Assembly (NCBI GenBank): GCA_964020975.1
Contig: OZ026628.1
Coordinates: 50,223,336-50,287,335 of the forward strand
Reading direction: 5' to 3'
DNA: 64,000 nucleotides
Source of the DNA: Hermodice carunculata
Lineage: Eukaryota > Annelida > Polychaeta > Eunicida > Amphinomidae
Positions 59,301 to 62,717 of the stretch are shown here, piece after piece. The translations under genes were made by a program, and so were the position numbers. The notes below the pieces were generated by a model. That model did not search any database. It was not told the origin of the DNA and saw only the letters and a list, made by a program, of their open reading frames with translations. Within the stretch, counting starts at the first letter, position 1; every line of letters starts with the position of its first letter.

Positions 59301-59520
59301 ACAACTGAATGGCAAATTAGGTGACAGATGAAATAGAAACAGAAAATATGAGATGAAATACAACCCCAAATGACAATGATTTTGTGAGTGGGACATCCCA
59401 TAATGCACAACTACAAATTTTGCATGAGGCAAAAGAAGAAAATGTGACTACCGTTGTCTGACGTTGTTGCCTCAGTTCGAATCGGTGTTGTTGGTTGAGC
59501 GGTAGAAGTGGTAGTTGGAA
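6464..59520 (-). CDS. C-terminal part of a type I membrane receptor with ITIM/ITSM-like tail (five exons, 5' end outside window)
   Basis: Joined segments on the minus strand are 59520-59452, 9224-9105, 8350-8329, 7867-7717 and 6586-6464. Every junction has AG acceptor and GT donor bases and the reading frame is kept across all five. The product runs from a Thr/Ser/Pro stalk through one hydrophobic membrane segment and a basic stop-transfer sequence to a ~100-residue proline-rich tail with two C-terminal tyrosine motifs. Known: ITIM motifs (I/V/L/S-x-Y-x-x-L/V/I) recruit SH2 phosphatases when phosphorylated, and ITSM motifs (T-x-Y-x-x-V/I) bind SH2 adaptors. Inference: an immunoglobulin-superfamily-type adhesion or immune receptor. 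The phase-1 exon borders of stalk and membrane exons fit that, but no ectodomain is visible. The stalk-to-membrane join is inferred from phase and content; extra exons in the 50-kb gap could be missed. Confidence 0.78.
6774..6995 (+). mobile_element. TTAA-type hairpin MITE, copy 2, just 3' of the receptor's last intron boundary
   Basis: The left part (TTTAGCCTTTCTTCTTTCAAC) and the middle (TTTTTGACTAATTTGAA, then ATGAGAAATGTTGATGAGACC) follow the family consensus. The hairpin arms are AGAGCTTTCCCTGGCAAAGG and GCCATGGAAAGCTGTCTGCTCAG. It lies in the last intron (6587-7716). Ends are approximate. Confidence 0.6.
7717..7867 (-). CDS. Proline-rich cytoplasmic exon, 151 nt
   Basis: The exon lies between a CTTTCTGCCAG acceptor and a GTAAGT donor. 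It enters in phase 2 and ends on a whole codon. The encoded segment contains IDQYDGVGPPGARPKPAKKP, later TPLAFVNSKE, and ends HPPPAYDD. PPAY is a PPxY motif of the kind bound by WW domains, and the proline/basic stretch could bind SH3-type partners. QYDGV holds another tyrosine with a hydrophobic +2 residue, but it is not a clear ITIM. Composition and splice borders make a real exon likely. Partners are inference. Confidence 0.82.
7905..7956. repeat. Perfect 26-bp tandem duplication
   Basis: GCATTGACCTCCACAACGTA plus six bases is present twice head to tail (7905-7930 and 7931-7956) with no mismatch. It sits about 40 bases inside the intron upstream of the proline-rich exon. It is probably a recent slippage event. 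Confidence 0.9.
8108..8165 (+). mobile_element. Fragment of a TTAA hairpin MITE
   Basis: TTTTGCCCTTAAACCAGCCAAAACTGGCTAGC matches the left 35 bases of the family (compare 32660-32692). The rest of the element is absent. It lies in the intron between the tail exon and the micro-exon. Confidence 0.5.
8329..8350 (-). CDS. 22-nt micro-exon of the cytoplasmic tail
   Basis: The minus strand reads TTTACAACAG, then 22 bases, then GTAAGAAT: a good acceptor and a near-consensus donor. It enters in phase 1 and leaves in phase 2, exactly the shift needed to join the membrane exon to the 151-nt tail exon. The joined codons read DDQEKPSR, a polar juxtamembrane stretch. Because 22 is not a multiple of three, skipping it would put the rest of the tail out of frame, so it could act as a switch that removes the tyrosine motifs. 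That is inference. Confidence 0.75.
9105..9224 (-). CDS. Transmembrane exon, 120 nt
   Basis: The exon is bounded by TTTTGTATGTTGTAG on its upstream side and GTATGT as donor, phase 1 to phase 1. It encodes a short linker (GGNQPSSAG), then about 23 uninterrupted hydrophobic residues (GAVIGSIAGLILIIIVIYFL and following), then the basic stop-transfer RKKAKK. The small-residue-rich start (AGAVIGSIAG, with GxxxA/G-type spacing) is common in single-pass receptors that pair in the membrane. This is the clearest protein signal in the window. Nothing specific to one receptor family is visible in the exon itself. Confidence 0.88.
10685..10877. mobile_element. TA-flanked MITE with CAGTGGTCCC tips
   Basis: The left end CAGTGGTCCCCCACTTATAA and the right end, reverse complemented, CAGTGGTCCCCCTCTTATAA form terminal inverted repeats, followed by GGCC. 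TA dinucleotides flank both sides (10683-10684 and 10878-10879), fitting Tc1/mariner-type target choice. The interior includes a 14-base C run. No coding capacity. Confidence 0.85.
11224..11430 (+). mobile_element. TTAA-type hairpin MITE, copy 3
   Basis: It begins TTAACTCTTTCAATGCCAAC and contains the arms GGTCAACAGCTTTCCTCAGC and CCCAAAGCTACTGACTCAGTCC around a short inner stem (GCTTTGG and CCCAAAGC). The right end is not clear. It belongs to the subfamily beginning TTAACYCTTTCARTGCC. Confidence 0.6.
13640..13835. repeat. Candidate dispersed repeat (GATTTGGGGAAGGGAA-type)
   Basis: The segment has internal repetition of ATTGGGAA-type words (AATTGGGAAAAAATATTG, GGATTGGGAACAAATC, AAATTGGGAAAAATAAA) between GGGGTTAATCTAGG and GTAGATTGATCCCTG, which look like imperfect inverted ends. 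I cannot assign it to a family, and there is no second full copy in this window. Confidence 0.35.
15012..15220 (+). mobile_element. TTAA-type hairpin MITE, copy 4
   Basis: The left end TTAACCCTTTTTGACATAGG is followed by the hairpin arms CAGTCAACAGCTTACCTCAG and CATGAAAGCTGATTAA. The right part GGCATACTGGCACTTGAAGG matches the same region of the copy at 45419-45655. The right border is approximate. Confidence 0.6.
19570..19969. repeat. Tandem segmental duplication, copy A (carries a CA microsatellite)
   Basis: Copies A and B share, in the same order, AAAATGACACCT/AAATGAACACCT, CATCACATA, TTGTGTTGAAAGCTT/TGTGTTGAAAGCTG, GACATACAGTAGGCAATGAC/GACATAGAGTAGGCAATGGC, GCTGTCAATG and CTTCAAACCATA. 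The period is about 400 bp. Copy A holds a 60-base CA run at 19781-19840 that copy B lacks. Confidence 0.8.
19781..19840. repeat. (CA)n microsatellite, 30 units
   Basis: An uninterrupted CA run of 60 bases. It produces artefactual reading frames of His-Thr or Val-Cys repeats on both strands, which should not be taken as genes. Confidence 0.98.
19970..20360. repeat. Tandem segmental duplication, copy B (carries a MITE insertion)
   Basis: This is the partner of 19570-19969 with the same succession of words. It differs mainly by a 109-bp TA-flanked element inserted at 20085-20193, at a site that is uninterrupted in copy A. Confidence 0.8.
20085..20193. mobile_element. 109-bp TA-flanked MITE inside copy B
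   Basis: It begins CAGTGATACCTGCTATTTAA and ends TGGTGTTCCACTG, with TA on both sides (20083-20084 and 20194-20195). The corresponding site in copy A reads CACATAAAGG with no insert, so the duplication gives an internal empty site. It is related to the elements at 23863-23982 and 52738-52851 by the CTATTTAAGAC/GTCTTAAATAG word. Confidence 0.85.
23003..23190 (+). mobile_element. TTAA-type hairpin MITE, copy 5 (partial)
   Basis: The hairpin is clear: GAGTCAACAGCTTTGATCAC, inner arm CTTTGGGCAC, loop, GCACCCAAAG, then GAAGCTGTTGACCTG. Terminal TTAA tips are not preserved. Flanking text resembles the copies at 15012 and 45419. Confidence 0.55.
23385..23576. mobile_element. 192-bp TA-flanked MITE (CTGTAAATTGCTTTA ends)
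   Basis: The left end reads TACTGTAAATTGCTTTAATT and the right end, reverse complemented, TACTCTAAATTGCTTTATTT, giving inverted ends with TA flanks at 23383-23384 and 23577-23578. Internal words TTTCGCTG and CCGTGAAAATAAA repeat in opposite orientation. A diverged relative may lie at 35395-35593, where the right end reads as TACTGTAAATTC on the minus strand. Confidence 0.8.
23683..23778 (+). mobile_element. TTAA-type hairpin MITE, copy 6 (hairpin and right end only)
   Basis: TCAACAGCTTTCCTTGGGG and CATCAAGGAAAGCTGTTGAC form the two arms around inner words ACTTTGTGTGCAAAAGT. The right end is GACTCAGTCTTAAT followed by AAGGGTTAA, with TTAA at 23775-23778. The left part is not recognisable. Confidence 0.65.
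23863..23982. mobile_element. 120-bp TA-flanked MITE (CAGTGG tip)
   Basis: TA at 23861-23862 is followed by CAGTGGCAGCACTCTG. The right part GGGTAGTCTTCAGTGACAGG parallels GGGTAGTCTTAAATAGCAGG of the copy near 52.8 kb, and TTTTAAGACCACCTATGATA parallels TTTTAAGAGCACCTGCAGTA there. TA follows at 23983-23984. Confidence 0.65.
25414..25463. repeat. (TA)n microsatellite
   Basis: About 50 bases of alternating AT immediately abut the left end of the nested MITE pair. A shorter TATATATATA run lies at its right end (25790-25800). The runs may have grown from the TA target duplications. Ile-Tyr repeat reading frames here are artefacts. Confidence 0.97.
25464..25789. mobile_element. Outer TA-type MITE (CAGTGAAACCTC ends) interrupted by another MITE
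   Basis: The left end CAGTGAAACCTCCCTATACT followed by GAACACC matches the right end read in reverse, CAGTAAAACCTCTCTAACTG followed by AACACC. Between the halves sits the complete element 25562-25740. Without the insert the outer element is about 145 bp. Confidence 0.85.
25562..25740. mobile_element. Inner TA-flanked MITE (CAGTAGTCCCTCC ends), inserted into the outer MITE
   Basis: CAGTAGTCCCTCCTTTGAGA at the left and its inverted partner TCAAAGGAGGGACTACTG at the right are near-perfect terminal repeats. TA flanks it at 25560-25561 and 25741-25742. Additional internal CTCAAAGGAGGT words repeat the tip motif. The good end match suggests a younger age than the outer element. Confidence 0.9.
25838..25905 (+). 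mobile_element. TTAA hairpin MITE remnant
   Basis: GGGTCAACAGCTTTGCTTTG and GGAGAAAGCTGTTGATCTGG are the family hairpin arms with an 8-10-base loop. Outer ends are lost. Confidence 0.5.
26068..26272 (+). mobile_element. Hairpin element of the second type (TGCCTGG/CCAGGCA stem)
   Basis: It starts TTTAACTCATTAAAACCCAG. The stem lies at 26206-26272: TACTGCCTGGTAGTGATTTTACAGCTG pairs in part with CAGCTGTAGTATGACTTGCTAGGCAATG. The same stem words occur at 31832-31890 and 62032-62081. Confidence 0.55.
28140..28345. mobile_element. Inverted-repeat element with repeated CCAGTACG words
   Basis: The left side reads GGGAGGGTTTCGGTACGCTG. The right side, reverse complemented, reads GGAGGGTCGGTAAGGGGTTT followed by GGCGTACTGGGG. 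TACTGG/CCAGTA words recur four times. Related sequence in the opposite orientation lies at 42030-42110 and more weakly at 46440-46500, so it is a dispersed family. Confidence 0.6.
29347..29563 (+). mobile_element. TTAA-type hairpin MITE, copy 7
   Basis: TTAA lies at both ends (29347-29350 and 29560-29563). The body follows the consensus: CAAAACCAGCTAGTC, TTGACCAATTTCACCAGCAA, TGAGAATTATTGTTGAGACA. The inner stem is GGGATGGGCTGCCTGCTGAG with CACCCAGCCCATTACCC. Confidence 0.75.
29564..29895 (-). repeat. Dispersed repeat, GGGGGCATGCCCCC-type (copy 1)
   Basis: It contains GGGAGATCTCCTGAAA near the left and GACGGGGGGCATGCCCCCCC near the right. The same landmark words (GGGAGATCTGCC and a GGGGGTCTGGGGGCACCCCC-type core) occur at 31020-31345 in the other orientation. 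The two probably belong to one family. Confidence 0.5.
31028..31345 (+). repeat. Dispersed repeat, GGGGGTCTGGGGGCACCCCC-type (copy 2)
   Basis: AACTGGGAGATCTGCCTCCT at the left and AGTGGGAGATCTGCCAAGGC at the right are direct landmarks. The GC-rich part around 31060-31130 has GCGCCAAAGGCGC and the G/C palindrome. From memory such GC-rich cores are frequent in marine invertebrate repeats; this is unverified here. Confidence 0.5.
31676..31965 (+). mobile_element. Hairpin element of the second type, copy 2
   Basis: GAATTAACTCATTCAATACG is the left end. TTTGCACTGCCTGGCAAATC at 31830-31850 with CCTGCCCGGCAACGCAAAA about 30 bases later is the stem. It shares the TTAACTCATT start with the copy at 26068. 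Confidence 0.5.
32653..32891 (+). mobile_element. TTAA-type hairpin MITE, best copy (239 bp)
   Basis: TTAA flanks both ends (32653-32656 and 32888-32891). The terminal repeats are CCGTTTCCCCCTTAA and, from the right, CCATTTTCCCCTTGAA. A long hairpin lies at 32796-32861: GTCAACAGCTTTCCT pairs with AGGAAAGCTGTTGAC, and the inner arms GCCCGGGTTGG and CCAACCCGGGC also pair. TTAA targets are typical of piggyBac-type transposases, so it is probably a non-autonomous derivative; the transposase is not in this window. Confidence 0.9.
33684..33740 (+). mobile_element. Half hairpin of the second type
   Basis: GGTGCTTTTTGGATTGCCTGGCAAGTCACGCTGCAGC matches the left arm of the copies at 31832 and 62032. 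No right arm is seen. Confidence 0.4.
34851..35285 (-). pseudogene. Protein-like duplicated module, unassigned and broken
   Basis: On the minus strand two stretches about 230 bases apart encode similar text in different frames. One reads GAASVSILKTDSFTIKD followed about 10 residues later by VPVVF (34880-34975). The other reads GPACFTITKTDSSCDA followed shortly by APVVNFS (35100-35205). The first is part of an open frame of at least 77 codons (35084-34851) whose composition looks protein-like (LQISAPLEWIASGD). The second has in-frame stops upstream. It could be a dead tandem-domain exon pair or an unknown transposon piece. I recognise no family. Confidence 0.3.
36010..36115 (+). mobile_element. 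TTAA hairpin MITE remnant
   Basis: AATTAACCCTCTACATACTAGGTCAATAGCTTTCCTGG, and later CTCAGAAAAGCCACTGACG, are the left tip and the hairpin arms. The right tip is missing. Confidence 0.45.
36794..36973. mobile_element. TA-flanked MITE with CAGTGGTCCCTC tip
   Basis: The left end CAGTGGTCCCTCTCTTGCGA and right end ATCAAGAGAGGGACCAAGG are inverted. The last four bases of the right tip differ from the expected CACTG. TA flanks at 36792-36793 and 36974-36975. Repeated GTGGTCTNTCAA words fill the interior, as in 25562-25740. Confidence 0.8.
37260..38400. repeat. Three tandem ~375-bp units, each ending in GGTAACGCTTGGGACA-type motif
   Basis: The units end at motif copies 37639-37654, 38014-38029 and 38383-38398 (the last reads GGTAACGCCTGGGTCA), spaced 375 and 369 bases. 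Within each unit the same words recur in order: TCTGAC or TTTGACCTTTT, ATTATACAAGGG or ATTATACAATGG, GCAACTATGTG, CCAAATTTCAGAGA, GCAGTAATTGGTAAA, GAGGTTATTAGTTAGTGTAT. The units are diverged by substitutions and small gaps. A partial fourth unit (ATAAGGTTCATAATGCAT) follows. Confidence 0.85.
38650..39084 (-). CDS. Lys/Arg-rich 144-residue protein, probably N-terminal part of a mobile-element protein
   Basis: The frame opens at an ATG at 39084 and codes MDNKLIVKLGFTPN, then about 90 residues dominated by K, R, Q and E (KQRKYRAKLKANPAKYQAL, YRQKQKEKR, KKQERECKQRQRKK). The pattern RxYRAKLKANPxKYxxxR with following QRxxEYRQK is of a type I recall from the N-terminal basic regions of transposon-associated invertebrate proteins; this is unverified. 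The end (FGFLCFLYVMLLMSTCM) is probably read-through into non-coding sequence or past a missed splice donor. It sits between motif clusters of the 16-bp repeat. No catalytic domain is visible here. Confidence 0.5.
   Translation of the reverse strand: MDNKLIVKLGFTPNLRNTTSTNVEELHKAEPSKAALKQRKYRAKLKANPAKYQALRQSEKQRHEEYRQKQKEKRMVNKRYDAECKKQERECKQRQRKKMASQPKQKKERKKIHVSTSAEMKLKKKMQFGFLCFLYVMLLMSTCM
39245..39785. repeat. Second cluster of the GGTAACGCTTGGGACA motif
   Basis: Copies lie at 39245-39260 (inverted), 39586-39600, 39603-39617 (17 bases after the previous one) and 39768-39783. With the three copies at 37.6-38.4 kb this makes seven in 2.2 kb, six in one orientation. There are no ~375-bp tandem units here, so the motif itself appears to be the conserved part. 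Confidence 0.85.
41470..41511. repeat. 42-base poly(A) run
   Basis: An uninterrupted A run. I see no LINE or SINE body upstream, so a retroposon tail is possible but unsupported. Confidence 0.95.
41640..41830. repeat. Remnant related to the 43.3-45.0 kb element
   Basis: It ends TTATGGACAGACAGATGGCTAGAC, similar to the GGATGGACAGACACGAGTG segment near the end of the larger element, and is preceded by AAAATTGGTAGCACTGTGG-like text. A truncated relative is likely. Confidence 0.4.
42585..42814 (-). mobile_element. TTAA-type hairpin MITE, inverted copy
   Basis: Relative to the best copy this one is reversed. It opens TTAACCCTTCTGTCC and ends AAAGGGGAAAGAGTTGA, with the body (CAACAGTAATGAAAAACAG-type words) reading on the minus strand. 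Hairpin arms are GTCAACATCTTTCCTTAAC and GCCAAGGAAAGCTGTTGAC around GTGCCCACGCCATG. The right TTAA has changed to TTGA. Confidence 0.8.
43324..45014 (+). mobile_element. ~1.7-kb dispersed element with two ~750-bp internal repeats
   Basis: It starts AGAGGCCCATGGGCCTAATG and ends TTTGGTCAGCTGAGCTAAAA. Two internal copies are aligned by landmarks such as GGAGGCTCAATTCTCT (43683-43698 and 44435-44450), TTACAAAATCA, GCCACTAGTATCA and GATGCTAG, about 750 bases apart. No reading frame is conserved between the copies. Remnants of the same 3' end may lie at 950-1120 and 41640-41830. From memory, similar end sequences occur in other marine invertebrate repeats; not checked. Confidence 0.65.
45419..45655 (+). 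mobile_element. TTAA-type hairpin MITE, second subfamily, 237 bp
   Basis: TTAA lies at both ends (45419-45422 and 45652-45655). Tips are TTAACCCTTTCAGTGCC and, from the right, TTAACTCTTTTAGTCCC. The hairpin is GTCAGCATCTTTTCGCCGCG with CGCTGAGAAAAGCTGCTGAC, and the inner arm GCGCATTG pairs with CAATGCACG across a GAGCG loop. Confidence 0.85.
46004..46310. repeat. Minisatellite, ~8 imperfect units of 30-45 bp
   Basis: The recurring core is ATATGACAGTCAACTTCATGGTAGGTTGAAG with changes. AACTT...AAGTT or AACTTCATGGTAGGTTGA words can fold back on themselves in each unit. No coding frame is maintained. Confidence 0.85.
48083..48175. mobile_element. Decayed TA-type MITE of the CAGTGGTCCC group
   Basis: CAGAAGTGCGCCCCTTGAAA at the left and AGCAGGGGGACCACTATA at the right are diverged inverted ends. 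The interior GGCCACATTTCTGGTGCATTTTGGGGTAGC parallels the 10685-10877 copy (CATTTTGGGTGGCC). Confidence 0.55.
48721..48766. repeat. 23-bp tandem duplication
   Basis: TAGACAGGAATTGGGACACG plus GTA is followed directly by a copy with two substitutions. Probably slippage. Confidence 0.9.
49649..49715 (+). repeat. Left terminal inverted repeat
   Basis: 67 bases, starting TTGCCTCCTAAGC and ending GGGGTCTGCCGT. The only mismatch with the right end is at CTCGCTATT versus CTCACTATT. Confidence 0.92.
50300..50366. repeat. (TA)n tract inside the 3-kb element
   Basis: Two long AT alternations are interrupted by ATCGATGC. It creates Ile-Tyr repeat reading frames that are not genes. Confidence 0.95.
51929..52088. 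repeat. GCGTTTG word array inside the 3-kb element
   Basis: Eight exact GCGTTTG words occur in 160 bases (first 51929-51935, last 52082-52088), with additional near-matches such as GTGTTTG and TCGTTTG, mostly followed by A or G. Spacing is irregular. Short clustered words near one end of a DNA transposon can be transposase-binding subterminal repeats; that role is inference. Confidence 0.8.
52100..52438 (-). pseudogene. RecQ-type helicase fragment with a one-base frame loss in motif I
   Basis: On the minus strand the frame 52438-52115 encodes GRTGKVAGRLLRKANMQ, then PSDEQIDEIHSAAVERRDTL and LVLPTG. This fits RecQ motif 0 (a conserved Q upstream) and the start of Walker A (LPTGxGKS). In the next frame the sequence continues GKSLIFQILPSLLQSMGREK (52190 downward) and AIILL. 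The shift between LPTG (52192-52207) and GKSL (52179-52190) is one missing base. Similarity stops near 52100, where the GCGTTTG array begins. Only about 70 residues of a ~300-residue helicase core are present. It looks like a captured, dead gene piece. Confidence 0.7.
52607..52673 (-). repeat. Right terminal inverted repeat
   Basis: Inverted partner of 49649-49715, followed by the target duplication TGATTACC at 52674-52681. Confidence 0.92.
52738..52851. mobile_element. TA-type MITE (CAGTGGTACC end), adjacent to the 3-kb element
   Basis: The right end read in reverse is CAGTGGTACCTGCTATTTAA, matching the left end of the element at 20085 (CAGTGATACCTGCTATTTAA). TA follows at 52852-52853. The left border is uncertain, and related sequence extends back to about 52690. 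Confidence 0.6.
54225..54335 (+). mobile_element. TTAA hairpin MITE remnant
   Basis: CAAGACCATTCATGATGGCATGCCCTGGGTCATTATCTTGACTTGG, then AAGGTAAACTACTGACTCAG, follows the family body and hairpin with inner arms GTGTGGGTGG and CCAACCCCCACC. Ends are lost. Confidence 0.5.
55578..55769 (+). mobile_element. TTAA-type hairpin MITE, 192-bp copy
   Basis: TTAA lies at 55578-55581 and 55766-55769. The arms TTGTCAACAGTTTTCCTTGG and CCAAAGACTGTTGTTGAC surround GCACGATAAAAAGCTTCAACC. It is shorter than the main copies because part of the left body is missing. Confidence 0.65.
57580..58232 (-). other. Cys/Trp-rich protein-like stretch with a nearby AATAAA, unassigned
   Basis: The minus frame 58024-57701 encodes 107 residues with biased, protein-like composition: RCICVMDTLKKYNWTESS, FTTCTGLPLRFHKDGCSC, KYPQFWWVLYNFRETKGAW, and a stop at 57701. 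NWT is a possible N-glycosylation site. The preceding frame (to 58017) carries RNWQVDCVERMPHSMQKAM and overlaps it by a few bases, as if one frame change separates the two. An AATAAA lies ~120 bases past the stop on the same strand. It could be a nested gene, an alternative 3' exon of the receptor, or a dead copy. I recognise no family and could not place splice sites. Confidence 0.3.
59452..59520 (-). CDS. Stalk exon, Thr/Ser/Pro-rich, 69 nt
   Basis: On the minus strand a pyrimidine-rich tract and AG precede the exon, and GTAGTC follows as donor. The 69 bases start and end in phase 1, so the exon can be skipped without shifting frame. It encodes about 23 residues with repeated PTT/TT pairs (PTTTSTAQPTTP, then TEATTSDN), the composition of an O-glycosylated, extended membrane-proximal stalk. 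Its last base plus the first two of the membrane exon make a Gly codon, which supports the join over the long intron. A chance Thr-rich stretch cannot be fully excluded, but splice sites, symmetric phase and composition agree. Confidence 0.72.
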
Positions 59521-59819
59521 CTGTAAGAACAAAGAGAAAACAGGCTTCGATGAACATGCATCGCGTTGGACGAGTCGGCAAGCATCGACCCGTCAGCTAT
59601 CCATGAAAGGTGTCACGGTGCAACCAAATATGGCTTTACAGATTTCACTGTACCCTTCCCTTTGATACCATAGTCACTGGTTTAAGTGTGGCTTGTCATA
59701 CAATGGTGATACTATTTGTGTTAGTTGATCAAACTTGGTGTAATTATGTTTGCATGACGCTTCTACAAAGTTTACCAAAACTACAATAACTAGCTATGAC
59801 AAACCTGTATTGTTATGAC

Positions 59820-59935
59820 CCATTTTTGAAGACACTTCAATTGTATTTTGGGTTAAATTTACCTGCATTTTTCAACCACTTGCAGCAGAAGAACAAATTT
59901 TCCTGGGGTGGTCTTAAATTGCAGGTACAACTGTG
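59820..59935. mobile_element. Remnant of the CTATTTAAGAC-type MITE
   Basis: TTTACCTGCATTTTTCAACCACTTGCAGC and the right part GGGGTGGTCTTAAATTGCAGGTACAACTG parallel the ends of 23863-23982 and 52738-52851. It lies about 300 bases upstream of the stalk exon (higher coordinates). Confidence 0.5.
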
Positions 59936-62031
59936 CAAAAAATCAGAGGAACTTGAAACATCAAATCTACTGTTTCCATTTCCAGAAGGCCAATAAACAC
60001 AGGTCTGTTTTATGCTCACAATGCTGATCAGGATTCAACAGTTTCTTTTCCTTCAATTTGATCATATGTGCATTTTATTTTATTTTCTCATGGGCAAGCA
60101 AACTACATGTACAGCTGTGTTTAGGTCTAGGTTCCCTTCCCAAGTGCTTTTGAACTCACTTCAGTTGCGCTTTTAACTCACTTCGGTTGTGCTCTGATCT
60201 TGCTTGCGTTGCACTTCATGTCATCTTTCATTCGTGGGCATACTGTTTTATTTTCAGAGTGGGATAATTACGGAATAAAACGGGACTGCGCAGACTTCAA
60301 AGCGACTGGACTTGACTTGCGTCATATTTAACCCTTTCCCTCTTATATTAATTGGGTTTTGGTCCACTCTACTCCTTGACTTAATTCCTCATGAACGGCA
60401 AAAATGTGCTATGAACACACCAAAACAGTCACTGTCCCTTCCCGCATCATAGGAAAAGGTGTCGTCAAGCAGGGGTGGTATGACTGATACAACATCGTAG
60501 TTTTCCTAAGTGACATTTCATTTGTGGAAAAGAGAGTAGTGTATAGATTTATTTGTCCATTCAGTACAAATAATCATTGACAGTCGCTTACAGCGAGCAA
60601 AAATTTCGAAATCCACAGAAAAATGCAAGTTACGACAAGTTTGTGTTCCTCGAAGGGCCATGTCTCTTTGCAAATGCCTGGAATGCTTGGTACCGTGGGA
60701 AAGCGCAAAGTCAGATATTTTGGGATACTCTCCTTCGATTGGCTAAATTTAATGTGCGTTGATACTTCCCGCCATAAAAATCACTCAAATTTGACGATAA
60801 TATCCATATTTGGAAACTCATTTAAGGTTATGGGGTCACTGATCCAAATATGGTACTTCGGCATGATCTGAAAGCACTTTGGGCTGCCAATGATAACAGA
60901 AAAGTACTTTTCTTTCCAATAACTGCTGAGCAATGCATTGAAACGAACAAACATGGATGCTGTTCTCCGATGAACATTCCCCAACGGACGAGAACAATGT
61001 GATGGAGAAACATGCCATACAAACTATACTACAGGGGAAAGATGCATAGTGAAAAAAAAAAAAACATGTACAATAACATAAGCCGTTGGGCAACTCAAAT
61101 TCATTAAATCGGCTGGATATGCATTGAAACAGCGTAATGTTGATCGATGGGGTTCTTCGCATGAATAATGATCAGTAATTTCACCGAACAAATGTTCCAC
61201 CCTGCTTTTTAGTTACAATGTTGGTATGGCGATATGAAGGAAATGATGCAAAAATGCCCACATCAGCTGATAGTTTTCATGATTTTCCTACAAATGACTT
61301 GTTAAAGGAAAACCGATTTCCACGTACACATTGAAAAAGGCCGCATTCTGCCGACTTGAATGGGGGAAAGGGACAAACGTCAAATAGGAATAAATACACT
61401 AATATGGACTGGAACGGACTTAGAACAGAACAGTAAAAAAGGAAATTACACGCTAAGTGCAAATTAAGCTGGACTGAAGTGCACGCTTCCTGGCTCAGGC
61501 TGGAACATTGCTGGCGCTTGTCTGAGTTAGACAGGGAACCTGGGGCTAAACACAACTGTAAGCATGTCTAAGTGACATAACAAATCTGCTGCATGTAGTA
61601 CTGTGCTGTGGCTTCTTTCAACGGTTTGTTCCATTTGTTACGTGAAAGTCACAGTTAGTAAGAGTTGGTCAGAAATTCATTGTTGATTCCTGACAATTTT
61701 TCGCTTTTGTCTTCTTCTTTTTTTGTGTGGGTAGCTGTACAGCAACGAAATACATCAATTGCTTTTCTATTTAACTATCACCATTTGTATTAGTTTGAAA
61801 GAAATATTTTATGCCAAACAGATAGGTCTCTGAAAATTCATAAACCACTACACCCTTGCTCATACATGTGTTTTAAAACCTGTCTTCCTTGTGTTGCGCT
61901 GAAATGCCTCAGGCCACACAGATTTCCTCTACAAATTTTAAAGGCAACAATAGCTTTGTTCAAAAGGACTAAATTTGAGTACCTCATTCCATACAACATC
62001 GCTAAAGGCTCTAACTAGTCAGTGGACTTTG

Positions 62032-62081
62032 CACTGCCCAACAAGTCATGCAGCATCTACAGCATGACTTGCCAGGCAGTG
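62032..62081. repeat. Hairpin of the second type, copy 3
   Basis: CACTGCCCAACAAGTCATGC pairs with GCATGACTTGCCAGGCAGTG with two mismatches across a 10-base loop. The same stem words occur at 26206-26272 and 31832-31890. Confidence 0.8.
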
Positions 62082-62504
62082 GTTTGTCCAGGACTTCACA
62101 CTGTGTATGTTGGTACTTGAACAAAAAGCTCGTGCTCTGAGGTATTTCTGTGTAGGCCTATGGAAGCAATGTTTGAAATTAGGCCCTTTTCCTTTCCTAA
62201 GGCAAGTAAACTACTTAAAATATCTGATGCATATGTCAGCCTGCCATTGCACTCGTCTTGAATGCAGGAAAGTATATAAACTAATGTCCTTACTTATGCC
62301 ACTGCTAAGCATATATTTTTGGGTCCTAAATCTGGGAATTAACAGGAAACTATGAATTTGGTATGAATGAGTTCACAAAATCTCTCTTTTTTTTGCATGT
62401 AAAACATAAAACTACAACAGTATAAATGGTATCTGGAAGGGTACATGAAATGAAGGGTGACATGACGCAAGTGTACACTCTCATAAAGTGATGTGCTTTT
62501 AAAT

Positions 62505-62625
62505 TCCTTTCCCCTTGAACCAGCTAATGGTCAAATGGCATCTGCTTCAACGTTTCTTTTTGTCTTTTTCAAAAACTTAATCAGCAAAGTTGAAATGAAA
62601 ACTTAAAAAAAAAAAAATAAAATAA
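62505..62625 (+). mobile_element. Left-half fragment of a TTAA hairpin MITE
   Basis: CTTTCCCCTTGAACCAGCTAATGG and ATCTGCTTCAACGTTTCTTTTTG follow the left body of the family (compare 63670-63730). No hairpin follows. Confidence 0.5.
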
Positions 62626-62717
62626 AATCAGGAAATACCGACTACCAAAGTATAATTAATGAAAGAGATTTTAGTGGCTTATATATACCAAATGTTTAAA
62701 GTTAAAAAAATAATTTA

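Larger units (their letters stand above)
9225..59451 (-). other. About 50.2-kb intron between stalk and transmembrane exons
   Basis: The interval is bounded by the donor after 59452 and the acceptor before 9224. I searched both strands for exons with splice sites and continuing frame and found none that convinces. It holds most of the mobile elements listed separately. Stretches not otherwise annotated (for example 9225-10680, 11431-15011, 15221-19569, 20361-23000, 26273-28139, 33740-34850, 39790-41460, 52860-55577 and 55770-57570) are AT-rich sequence with scattered homopolymers and no gene that I can support. Confidence 0.65.
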
